From JALZCH01 sp036387135 (GTDB taxonomy: Bacteria > Acidobacteriota > Blastocatellia > Pyrinomonadales > Pyrinomonadaceae): a stretch of 64,000 bases of DNA. Both the position numbers and the translations under genes were made by a program. This document shows positions 16,208-23,454 of the stretch, one piece after another (the stretch's first letter is position 1; each line of letters opens with the position of its first letter). The notes beneath the pieces were generated by a model, which saw nothing but the letters and a program-made list of their open reading frames with translations, searched no databases and had not been told where the DNA came from. The DNA is taken from NCBI GenBank assembly GCA_036387135.1, contig DASVUH010000067.1:71552-135551 (forward strand), written 5' to 3'.

Positions 16208-16894
16208 ATGAAACGTCAGAAAACGGAAAAAAAACAAGCCGCCGCCTTTTACGATTTGGAAGGCACGCTCGTGCATACAAATCTCGTCCACACTTTGGGT
16301 TTTTACGCGCAGCGTCAGCAAGGATTATTGAAAACAATCACCAAATCGGCGAAGACATTGGCGAAGATTCCGCTGTTTGCCGCGACGGACGTTTACAGCC
16401 GCAACGTTTTTAACCAATTTTTCTTTAAAAGCTACGAAGGCGAATCCGAAGACCGCCTGCGCTTTTTCGCCGACGAATTGTTTGAGAAAACTCTTAAACC
16501 GGCGGTCTTTCCGGGGACTTTTACGCTGCTCGAAAAATCGAAAAAATTGGGTTTGCGGCAAATCGTGATTACCGGAGCGTTGGATTTTTCGGTCGCGCCT
16601 TTGCTGGACTATTTGGGAATTGACGAATTTGTGGCGAACCGGCTGGAATTCGTCAACGGTTACGCGACCGGGCGCTTGCTGCCGCCCGTGATGGCGTCGG
16701 CGACCAAAGCCAAATGGATTCGGGAATACGCCGAACGCGAAAACATTTCTTTGTCCGATTCCTACGCTTATTCAGACAGCATTTCCGATTTGCCGATGCT
16801 CTCAATCGTCGGACATCCGGCGGCGGTCAATCCCGATTTTCGTTTGAAACAAACCGCTTTGCAGCATGATTGGGCGATTTTGGATTTGAAATGA
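16208..16894 (+). CDS. HAD-IB family phosphatase-like protein
   Basis: 228 residues. Motif I is F-Y-D-L-E-G-T-L-V (14-22): the nucleophile Asp is present but the usual second Asp (general acid/base) is Glu, a conservative but noticeable change. Motif II is V-I-T-G-A, and motif III/IV appear as K-A-K-W-I-R and Y-S-D-S-I-S-D-L-P-M-L. This pattern fits the SerB-like HAD-IB group, which includes lipid-phosphate and phosphoserine phosphatases. No membrane helix. A second, decayed copy of its last 16 codons lies at 17660-17708, 770 bases downstream. No Shine-Dalgarno is seen before ATG 16208. The substrate is unknown. Confidence 0.85.
   Translation: MKRQKTEKKQAAAFYDLEGTLVHTNLVHTLGFYAQRQQGLLKTITKSAKTLAKIPLFAATDVYSRNVFNQFFFKSYEGESEDRLRFFADELFEKTLKPAVFPGTFTLLEKSKKLGLRQIVITGALDFSVAPLLDYLGIDEFVANRLEFVNGYATGRLLPPVMASATKAKWIREYAERENISLSDSYAYSDSISDLPMLSIVGHPAAVNPDFRLKQTALQHDWAILDLK
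16843..16891 (+). repeat. Direct repeat: intact copy (HAD 3' end)
   Basis: These 49 bases encode the HAD C-terminus L-K-Q-T-A-L-Q-H-D-W-A-I-L-D-L-K and match 17660-17708 at 42 of 49 positions, ending in an identical run of 20 bases. Confidence 0.85.
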
Positions 16895-16906
16895 TTGGAG
16901 GTTTTT

Positions 16907-17248
16907 ATGCAAACAAACTTAGAACAAGCGAAACAAGTGGTGATGCAGCTTCCGACTGAAGATTTTGAAAAATTTGATGAATGGTTTGAGTCACAAAAGC
17001 AAAAGAAAACCAAAGATGAAGAAAAAGAAGCGCGACTGAAGCTGCAACTTGAACGTTATAAAAAAGCTCGCAAATGGCTGGATGAAAATAGCGAGAAGTA
17101 TATGAATAAATGGGTTTGCCTGGAAGGGGACCAATTAATTGCCGTCAGTGACGACGGAATTGAGGTACATAAAAAAGCGAAGGAAGTTGGAATCGAAATC
17201 CCGTTCGTCCATCACATTGTTCCCGAATACGATATGGGAGCATGGTAA
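16907..17248 (+). CDS. Small DUF5678-like protein
   Basis: 113 residues from ATG 16907, five bases after TGGAGG. The N-terminal half is a charged, Lys/Glu-rich helix (Q-K-Q-K-K-T-K-D-E-E-K-E-A-R) likely to be a coiled coil. The C-terminal half, M-N-K-W-V-C-L-E-G-D-Q-L-I-A-V-S-D-D-G-I-E-V-H-K-K-A, resembles DUF5678 modules, which are short cytoplasmic beta-rich units found beside aspartyl-protease-like proteins and toxin genes. The next gene, retropepsin-like, starts one base after its stop, so the two are clearly a unit; this DUF5678-plus-retropepsin pairing supports the family call. Function unknown. Confidence 0.75.
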   Translation: MQTNLEQAKQVVMQLPTEDFEKFDEWFESQKQKKTKDEEKEARLKLQLERYKKARKWLDENSEKYMNKWVCLEGDQLIAVSDDGIEVHKKAKEVGIEIPFVHHIVPEYDMGAW

Positions 17249-17653
17249 ATGGAAAATATTTCCTTCGACCGAACCTTCTTTTACAACACTTTGAAAACCG
17301 GAATTACCGTTTCGGTGATTCTGAGTTGCGGTGATATTTCAACCGATTTTGAAGCGAAAGTTGACACTGGCTCAAGTTACTGCGTTTTTGAAAGGACTCA
17401 AGCGGAAAGGCTCGAAATTGATGTCGAAAGTGGCGCACCTTTGCGGATCAGCACAGCAACCGGAAGTTTTGGGGCTTTTGGACACGAGTTAAGGCTTTCG
17501 GTTTTAGGCATTGAAACCGTTTCGATGGTTTATTTTGCCAAAGAAGAAAGTTTTACACGCAATGTTCTCGGCAGACAAGGGTGGCTCGACCGCGTGAAAC
17601 TCGGTTTGATTGATTATGAAGGCAAACTTTTGCTGAGCGTTTATAATGAATAA
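17249..17653 (+). CDS. Retropepsin-like aspartyl protease domain protein
   Basis: 134 residues, a single domain. The catalytic triplet D-T-G-S is at residues 39-42, followed by hydrophobic strands and the closing N-V-L-G-R-Q-G-W-L-D-R-V-K-L-G-L-I-D-Y segment typical of clan AA proteins. Like retropepsins it would work as a homodimer, each monomer giving one Asp. No signal peptide, so cytosolic. The ATG directly follows the TAA of the DUF5678-like gene. Such pairs are common in cyanobacteria and soil bacteria, often near toxin-antitoxin genes, as here. Targets are unknown. Confidence 0.78.
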   Translation: MENISFDRTFFYNTLKTGITVSVILSCGDISTDFEAKVDTGSSYCVFERTQAERLEIDVESGAPLRISTATGSFGAFGHELRLSVLGIETVSMVYFAKEESFTRNVLGRQGWLDRVKLGLIDYEGKLLLSVYNE

Positions 17654-17659
17654 CGTTTC

Positions 17660-17708
17660 TTTGAAACAAACAGCGCTGTAACACAATTGGGCGATTTTGG
17701 ATTTGAAA
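17660..17708 (+). pseudogene. Remnant of a second HAD gene 3' end
   Basis: In one frame this stretch reads S-L-K-Q-T-A-L-stop-H-N-W-A-I-L-D-L-K, matching the C-terminus of the HAD protein at 16208-16894 except for an in-frame TAA and a few substitutions (42 of 49 bases identical). No upstream HAD coding sequence accompanies it. The two copies bracket exactly the DUF5678/retropepsin gene pair, as if that 770-base segment had been inserted or duplicated at the HAD 3' end. Confidence 0.75.
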
Positions 17709-17734
17709 CACGTAAGATTTATGGAGTGAAAAAG

Positions 17735-17983
17735 ATGTCGCACACTGTAAAAGAAGCAAAAAATAATCTGAGCAGTTTGATTCGTTTGGCGGAAAAAGGC
17801 GAGCCGCAGATAATTCGCCGAAACGACACGGAAGTTGCCATTGTGGTTTCGATTTCAGATTGGCGAAAAATGAGCGGCGAGAAGGAAAGCCTGGTCGAGT
17901 TTCTGCAAAAAAGTCCGTTGGATGAAATAATTCCGTTTTTGGAACGGCGGGAAGATTTGCCGCGCGAGGTGTCTTTTGAATGA
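17735..17983 (+). CDS. Type II antitoxin, Phd/YefM family
   Basis: 82 residues from ATG 17735, preceded by GGAG; a longer frame would run through the HAD remnant. The N-terminal half is the DNA-binding Phd/YefM fold (V-K-E-A-K-N-N-L-S-S-L-I-R-L-A-E-K-G-E-P-Q-I-I-R-R-N). The C-terminal half (K-S-P-L-D-E-I-I-P-F) is the likely toxin-binding tail. The stop overlaps the start of the PIN toxin (ATGA), so the two are translationally coupled. It probably neutralises the toxin and represses its own promoter, as known for this family. Confidence 0.88.
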   Translation: MSHTVKEAKNNLSSLIRLAEKGEPQIIRRNDTEVAIVVSISDWRKMSGEKESLVEFLQKSPLDEIIPFLERREDLPREVSFE

Positions 17984-18399
17984 GCTTTCTGCTGGATACC
18001 AACATAATTTCCGAACCGAAACAAAAGCAGCAGAGCGAAAAAGTGTTGGAATGGCTCGACGCGCAGGACGAATCGAAACTTTATCTCAGTGTTTTGACAA
18101 TCGGCGAAATCAAAAAGGGCGTTGCCCGGTTGGAATCAAGCCGGAAAAAAGCCGCGCTCGAAAAATGGCTGGAAGAATTACGAATTCGTTTTTCACGCCG
18201 GATTCTGCCTTTGTCCGAAAAAACGTTTTTAGTCTGGGGAAAAATGTGCGGCGGGTTTGAGCGAAAAGGCGTTTTGCGTCCGGTATTCGATTCGCTTCTG
18301 GAAGCGACCGCTTTGGAGCACGACCTGATTTTTGTGACTCGAAACGTCAAAAACTTCTTCGATTCGCCGGTCACAATTTTGAATCCCTGGGAAGATTGA
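17980..18399 (+). CDS. vapC: PIN-domain ribonuclease toxin (VapC/FitB-like)
   Basis: 139 residues. Acidic catalytic residues are in the expected places: D6 in L-L-D-T-N-I-I-S, E43 in T-I-G-E-I-K-K-G, D104 in P-V-F-D-S-L-L-E-A-T-A, and the T-R-N-V-K-N-F segment near 120-126. This is the signature of FitB/VapC PIN toxins, Mg-dependent endoribonucleases that cut tRNA or rRNA. Its start overlaps the antitoxin stop by four bases. Expression is expected to be limited by the cognate antitoxin. No odd features; all key residues are intact. Confidence 0.9.
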   Translation: MSFLLDTNIISEPKQKQQSEKVLEWLDAQDESKLYLSVLTIGEIKKGVARLESSRKKAALEKWLEELRIRFSRRILPLSEKTFLVWGKMCGGFERKGVLRPVFDSLLEATALEHDLIFVTRNVKNFFDSPVTILNPWED

Positions 18400-18444
18400 T
18401 TTCCAGTTCATCAAATTTCCAAACAACAGCAATAATTTTGAAAT

Positions 18445-20043
18445 ATGGCTTTACAGCTACGCAGAAAAACACACGAATCAATAGTTTACATTGACCGCGA
18501 CAGCGCGCCGCGCATTATTCCGTTTGGCGAGGATTTTATTCTCGAAGATTTGCCGGTCGGAACCAGAATTTTGTACCCGAATCCCCCGATTCAAGGCTTG
18601 CCGAACAGGGAAGCGGCGATTCGCTATGCGGTTAATCACCCGCTGGACGCCAAACCGCTTTACGCGCAGCTTGAGCCGGGAATGAAAGTCACGATTGCGA
18701 TTGACGACATTTCGATGCCGCTGCCGCCGATGCAGACGCCCGATGTGCGGCAGACGATGCTCGAAGTCATTCTAGATATGTGCCGCGCCAACGGCGTGGA
18801 CGATATTCATTTGATTATCGCCATCAGCTTGCACCGCAGAATGACCGAGTGGGAAATGAAACGGATGGTCGGCACGAAGATTTTTAACGAGTTTTACCCG
18901 GATCGTTATTACAATCACGACGCCGAAGACGACGACAATCTCGTCACGCTCGGTGAAACACGGCACGGCGAACCGCTGCGTTTGAACAAACGCTGCGTTG
19001 AAAGCGATCTTTTGATTTACGCCAACATCAATTTTGTGCCGATGAACGGCGGACATAAATCAGTTGCGGTCGGTTTGTGCGATTACGAAAGTTTGCGCGG
19101 GCATCACAACCCGAATACGATTTTAAAATCCGACAGTTATATGTATCCGCCGGATTCGGATTTGAATCACAAAATTACAAAATTAGGAAAACTAGTAGAC
19201 GAGCATTGCAACGTCTTTCACATCGAAACCGCGCTCAACAATCGAATGTTCAAAGAAGGCTACGACATTTTGACGCGCAACGAAGACGAATTTTCGTTTG
19301 CGGACAGATTGAAATGGGAGGCGATGAAACGCACTTTCTCGAAATTGCCGCGCGCGGCGCGTCGAAAAGTGCTGGCAAATATTCCTTCCGAATACGAATT
19401 GATTGCCTGTTACGCGGGCGCAACCGAGCCGGTTCACGAGAAAATTCTGGAAAAAGGCTACCAGCAATACACCGTGCCGGTGAAAGGTCAGGCGGATATT
19501 TTGATTACCGGAATTCCCGAAATCTCGCCGTACAATGTGTATTCAAATTTGAATCCGCTGCTCGTACAGGTAATGGCTTTGGGCTATCACTTTAATATGT
19601 ACAAAAACAAGCCGCTCGTGAAAAAAGGCGGCGTGATGATTATCTCGCATCCGTGCGTTGACGAATTCGACCACGTTCAGCACGCGCCTTACATCGAATT
19701 TTTCCATCGCCTGTTGCCAGAATCGCGCGACGCCAATTATTTGCGCGACAAATATGAGCGCGAATTTGCCGAAAATCCGAACTATATCGAAATGTACCGG
19801 CGCGGCTACGCTTATCACGGCGCGCACCCGTTTTTTATGTGGTACTGGGGCGAAAACGGTCGCCAGCACGTCGGCAAAGTCATCGTCGCCGGAGCCGAAA
19901 ACGCGCACGTCCCGGAAATGCTCGGTTGGGAACGCGCCGATAATTTGACCGAAGCGATTGCAATGGCTCGTTCATTTATGGGCAGAAGCGCAGAAATCAC
20001 GATGCTCCATCAACCGACAATTTGCATCGCCGATGTTGAGTGA
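18445..20043 (+). CDS. LarA-like (DUF2088) lactate-racemase-domain protein
   Basis: 532 residues. The N-terminal region carries the LarA/DUF2088 pattern: I-A-I-D-D-I-S-M-P near 84-92, then L-I-I-A-I-S-L-H-R-R-M-T-E-W-E-M (about 120-135), where nickel-pincer racemases have the H-R of a T-H-R triplet. The later N-G-G-H-K-S-V-A-V-G-L segment is where LarA has the Lys that carries the nickel pincer cofactor. The Arg that follows the D-D/H-x-T motif in LarA is missing (S-M-P). It may be a racemase or epimerase of a 2-hydroxy acid, or a non-racemising relative. No accessory larB/C/E genes are in view. Cytosolic. A terminator follows. Confidence 0.72.
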   Translation: MALQLRRKTHESIVYIDRDSAPRIIPFGEDFILEDLPVGTRILYPNPPIQGLPNREAAIRYAVNHPLDAKPLYAQLEPGMKVTIAIDDISMPLPPMQTPDVRQTMLEVILDMCRANGVDDIHLIIAISLHRRMTEWEMKRMVGTKIFNEFYPDRYYNHDAEDDDNLVTLGETRHGEPLRLNKRCVESDLLIYANINFVPMNGGHKSVAVGLCDYESLRGHHNPNTILKSDSYMYPPDSDLNHKITKLGKLVDEHCNVFHIETALNNRMFKEGYDILTRNEDEFSFADRLKWEAMKRTFSKLPRAARRKVLANIPSEYELIACYAGATEPVHEKILEKGYQQYTVPVKGQADILITGIPEISPYNVYSNLNPLLVQVMALGYHFNMYKNKPLVKKGGVMIISHPCVDEFDHVQHAPYIEFFHRLLPESRDANYLRDKYEREFAENPNYIEMYRRGYAYHGAHPFFMWYWGENGRQHVGKVIVAGAENAHVPEMLGWERADNLTEAIAMARSFMGRSAEITMLHQPTICIADVE

Positions 20044-20063
20044 ATTAATGAATTGTTTGAATA

Positions 20064-20099
20064 AAAAAAGCCTGTCGTGATTTCACGACAGGCTTTTTT
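20064..20099. terminator. Bidirectional terminator between convergent genes
   Basis: Perfect 17-base arms (20064-20080, 20083-20099) with a 2-base loop, A-run on the left and T-run on the right. It separates the plus-strand LarA-like gene from the minus-strand M16 gene. Confidence 0.9.
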
Positions 20100-20116
20100 A
20101 TTGTTTGTTTAGCAGT

Positions 20117-21619
20117 TTAAGGTTTGCCTGCCGCTGCCGGATTGACAACCTTGCCTTCGGTGTCATATTGCTCGACGCTGCCGTAAGTCGCCAAAATGTT
20201 GCGGACTTTTGCGGCATCGCCGACGGCGACGATTTGCAGATGCGGCAGATCGAGATATTTCTGCGCCGCGCGCTGCACGTCGTCAACCGTAATGCGCGAG
20301 ACTTGCTGCGGGTAATCGTCCCAGTACGAAACCGGGAAACCGTAGAGTTTCTGCGTTACGATGTTTGAGAGCAAAGCCTGCGGCTGTTCGAGCGAGAGCG
20401 CGAAGCTGCCGATGATCGAGCGTTTGGCGTTTTCGAGTTCTTCAGCCGGAACTTTTTCGTCGCGGATGCGCTTGATTTCGTACATAAACTCTTTCAAAGC
20501 GCCTTCGGTCACATCGGTTCTCACGCTAGAGCTTGCCTGAACGGTTCCGGGAAATTTAGAGCCGCCAAAACCGCTGTAAGCGCCGTAAGTGTAGCCTTTA
20601 TCTTCGCGCAGGTTCATAAACAGACGCGCCTGCGGTCCGCCGCCGAAAATCTGGTTCATTACCAGAACCGAGAAATAATCGGGATTTGTGCGTTCGATGC
20701 CGACGTTGCCGAGCTGCAAAACCGTCTGCACCGATCCGGGACGGTCAATCAGGAAAATGCCGGGTTTGGACAAAGCCGCGACGGTCGGAATTTTGGTCGC
20801 CGGAACTTCGGCTTTTTGCCAGTCGCCGAACGCTTTTTCGAGCTTCGGCATTAATTCTTTCATCGTGATGTCGCCCGTAACGGCAAGAATCGCGTTGTTC
20901 GGGCGATAATAAGTTTGATGAAATTGTTTTAAAGCGTCGGGCGTCAGAGTGCGCAGGCTTTCGACGGGCGGCAGAACGAGCGACGCCGGATGTTCGCCGT
21001 AAATCGCACGGTTAAAGCGCTCTGCGGCGAGAAGCCCCGGATTTGAACGCTGTAATGGCAATTGAGCCAGCGTTCGTGCTTTGTACTTATCAACCTCTTC
21101 GGTTGGAAAAGCCGGGTTGCGAACTACATCGGCGAAAATATCCAGAGTTTGATCGAGGTTTTCAACCAAACCGGCGGCGGTCACGTTGCTGGTAAATCCC
21201 GAGAGTCCGGCGTTTGCGCCGATAACTGCGCCGAGCGATTCGCTTTGTTCGGAGATTTCTTTACTTGAGCGTTTGGTGGTTCCTTCGCGCAGCAAGCTGG
21301 CGGTAAACGAAGCTACTCCGCGCGCCGTTTGCGGGTCGGACAGACCGCCGCTCAAAACGACCATCTGCATCGAGAAAGTCGGAACTTTGTGGTTTTCAAG
21401 AAGCACGACCTGCAAGCCGTTCGACAAAGTCGCTTCCTGAGCTTTCGGCAATTTGACGCGCAAAATTTCTTTATTCAGGGGCGCTTTGCCTTTGATGACC
21501 GCGCCTTTTGTCGAAGTTTGAGCGGCGTTGCCTCCTTGCGCGAATGCTGCGGGCGCAATTACAAACAAACCTGCGAGCGAGGCGGCGACGAATAATTTTT
21601 TAGGAAAAATTGTTTTCAT
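20117..21619 (-). CDS. M16-family protein, inactive subunit
   Basis: 500 residues with a signal peptide ending A-A-F-A-Q (about 27). M16 features: L-S-N-G-L-Q-V-V-L-L-E-N-H, Y-Y-R-P-N-N-A-I-L-A-V-T-G-D-I and the Gly-rich/substrate-contact stretch R-E-D-K-G-Y-T-Y-G-A-Y-S-G-F near 355. The zinc motif HxxEH is absent (F-T-A-S-L-L-R-E-G at its place), so it should be the non-catalytic half. The active half is encoded 17 bases upstream on the same strand; M16B pairs of this kind assemble as heterodimers with the R-Y motif of this subunit helping substrate binding. A GGAG precedes the start. Secreted to the periplasm. Confidence 0.88.
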   Translation of the reverse strand: MKTIFPKKLFVAASLAGLFVIAPAAFAQGGNAAQTSTKGAVIKGKAPLNKEILRVKLPKAQEATLSNGLQVVLLENHKVPTFSMQMVVLSGGLSDPQTARGVASFTASLLREGTTKRSSKEISEQSESLGAVIGANAGLSGFTSNVTAAGLVENLDQTLDIFADVVRNPAFPTEEVDKYKARTLAQLPLQRSNPGLLAAERFNRAIYGEHPASLVLPPVESLRTLTPDALKQFHQTYYRPNNAILAVTGDITMKELMPKLEKAFGDWQKAEVPATKIPTVAALSKPGIFLIDRPGSVQTVLQLGNVGIERTNPDYFSVLVMNQIFGGGPQARLFMNLREDKGYTYGAYSGFGGSKFPGTVQASSSVRTDVTEGALKEFMYEIKRIRDEKVPAEELENAKRSIIGSFALSLEQPQALLSNIVTQKLYGFPVSYWDDYPQQVSRITVDDVQRAAQKYLDLPHLQIVAVGDAAKVRNILATYGSVEQYDTEGKVVNPAAAGKP

Positions 21620-21636
21620 ATTTTCGGATTCTCCTT

Positions 21637-23028
21637 TTAGTTTTTCGCGGCTCCTGCTGCTCCGCCGGTGGCGGTTGGTCTGGGCGCGGCTTTTGGTGTG
21701 GTGACGATGACGACTCGATTGGTCGGCTGCAAATATTTATTGGCGGCTTGTTTGACTAGATCGGCGGTGACGGCGTTTACTTTGTCGAGCCGTGTGTTCA
21801 TCAAATTCGGCTCGTTATAATAAACCGTATAAATTCCCATTTGATTGGCGCGATTTTGCGAGCTTTGGAGACCGTTGATAAAACCGCGGCGGGTGTTATT
21901 TTTGGCTTTGCTTAATTCCCAATCGGCAATTCCTTCGGTTTTTATTTTTTCGATTTCTTCGTAAATCGCAGCTTCAACATCAGCCGGATTTTTGCCCGGC
22001 GCGACGCTCGCTTGAATATAGAAAGCACCCGGACCGCGGCGCTCGTCCATATAACCGGAAACGCCTGTCGCAAGCTGTTTTTCTTTGACGAGCTTTTGAT
22101 ACAGACGCGAGCTTTGACCGTTTTGCAGAGCCGAAGATAAAACCTGCATCGCGTAAAATTCCGGCGTGTTGCCCTGAACGGCTTTAAAAGCGATGTTAAT
22201 GCGCGTCAGACGAGCAAGTTGATCATCAACGTTGGCGCGGCGTTCGGCTTTTTGCGCCGGTTCGGTCATATCAACGGGAGGCGGAGCCGGCTGGCTCGGA
22301 ATGCTCTCGAAGTTTTTGCGAATTTTCGTCAGAGCATCATTCGTATTGAAATCGCCAACGAGAACTAAAACCGCATTGTTCGGCGCGTAGTAAGTTTTGA
22401 AAAACTGCGATACGTCTTCGACGCTGGCGGCGTTTAAATCTTCCATCGAGCCGATTGTGCTGTGTTTGTATGCGAAATTGTCATAAATCATGTCGTCAAT
22501 CATCTCGTCGGTTTTGCCGTAAGGCTGATTATCAACTCCGAGACGGCGCTCTTCCTGCACGGCGTTGCGCTGATTGTCGAGATTTTCTTTGGTAATTTCG
22601 AGCGAGCGCATCCGGTCGGCTTCTAAAAAGAGCGCCAGGTCGAGCTGGTTCGACGGCAAAGCCTCAAAATAATTGGTGCGGTCGGCGTTGGTCGTTCCGT
22701 TCATATCTCCGCCGTTGTTGAAAACGAGCGTGAAATGCTCGCCGGTTCCGACATTTGCCGAGCCTTTAAACATCATATGCTCGAATAAATGGGCAAATCC
22801 GGTGCGTCCTTTGCGCTCGTCGCGCGAGCCGACGTTGTAAGTTACGGAAATTGCGATAACGGGCGCGGTGTGATCTTCGATGGTAATCACGCGAAGCCCG
22901 TTTTTTAATGTAGTTTCTTTAAAATCCACGCGCATTTGTTTTTGAGTTTGCGCCAAAGCCGAAAAGCTCGGCGTAAAAACTAAGGCAAATGCAAAAGCGA
23001 TAGACAAAATCCTGTGTGCTTGCTTCAT
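21637..23028 (-). CDS. M16-family zinc metalloprotease, catalytic subunit
   Basis: 463 residues with a signal peptide ending A-L-A-Q. The inverted zinc motif H-L-F-E-H is at 80-84, and the third ligand Glu is in the E-E-R-R-L-G-V-D-N-Q-P-Y-G segment about 75 residues later, so the active site is complete. The Y-A-P-N-N-A-V-L-V-L-V-G-D-F segment near 200 is also typical. It cleaves small peptides or unfolded protein stretches outside the cytoplasm. Its stop lies 17 bases before the start of the inactive partner, giving an active-then-inactive operon. It is the first gene of that pair; the 426-base gap upstream holds the divergent start of the large lipid enzyme. Confidence 0.92.
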   Translation of the reverse strand: MKQAHRILSIAFAFALVFTPSFSALAQTQKQMRVDFKETTLKNGLRVITIEDHTAPVIAISVTYNVGSRDERKGRTGFAHLFEHMMFKGSANVGTGEHFTLVFNNGGDMNGTTNADRTNYFEALPSNQLDLALFLEADRMRSLEITKENLDNQRNAVQEERRLGVDNQPYGKTDEMIDDMIYDNFAYKHSTIGSMEDLNAASVEDVSQFFKTYYAPNNAVLVLVGDFNTNDALTKIRKNFESIPSQPAPPPVDMTEPAQKAERRANVDDQLARLTRINIAFKAVQGNTPEFYAMQVLSSALQNGQSSRLYQKLVKEKQLATGVSGYMDERRGPGAFYIQASVAPGKNPADVEAAIYEEIEKIKTEGIADWELSKAKNNTRRGFINGLQSSQNRANQMGIYTVYYNEPNLMNTRLDKVNAVTADLVKQAANKYLQPTNRVVIVTTPKAAPRPTATGGAAGAAKN

Positions 23029-23454
23029 TGGAAGCCTCTCCTTTTAAATTTTGATAGTATTTTGGTTTTGAGAAAATGACTTGATGATTATACGCAGCAA
23101 GGCGAATTAGGTTTCAAGCCGAAAAGTTAAATTAACACCGAGTCGTGTTAAAATTTGCGTTTTATATGACATTCGATGCAGCGATGCGTCAACGGGTTTT
23201 ACATAATAATTACAATATTTCGGAAAACTTAACTTATATTTGAATTACAAAAATTCAGATACTTGATTAAAATTAATTGTTTTTTTTACTGAAATTTTCC
23301 GCGAACCAAAATTTCTTATGTTTTTAATAGCTTGCTTGTCACCATAAAGACGCCTGTAATCTGAAAACGGTTACATTTTTTTGAAAGATTTTTTCGTAAT
23401 TGTCGGAAAATTATAAAAGAGCTTTTAAGCAGGTTATCTGTTATTTGATTTAAA
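23029..23454. other. Divergent promoter region, no gene
   Basis: 426 bases, very AT-rich, between the divergent M16 pair and the 1479-residue enzyme. No reading frame here looks coding. No consensus promoter pair stands out and the large gene lacks a clear Shine-Dalgarno. A short inverted repeat (AACAC around CGAGT, then GTGTT) lies near 23130-23146. Confidence 0.4.
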
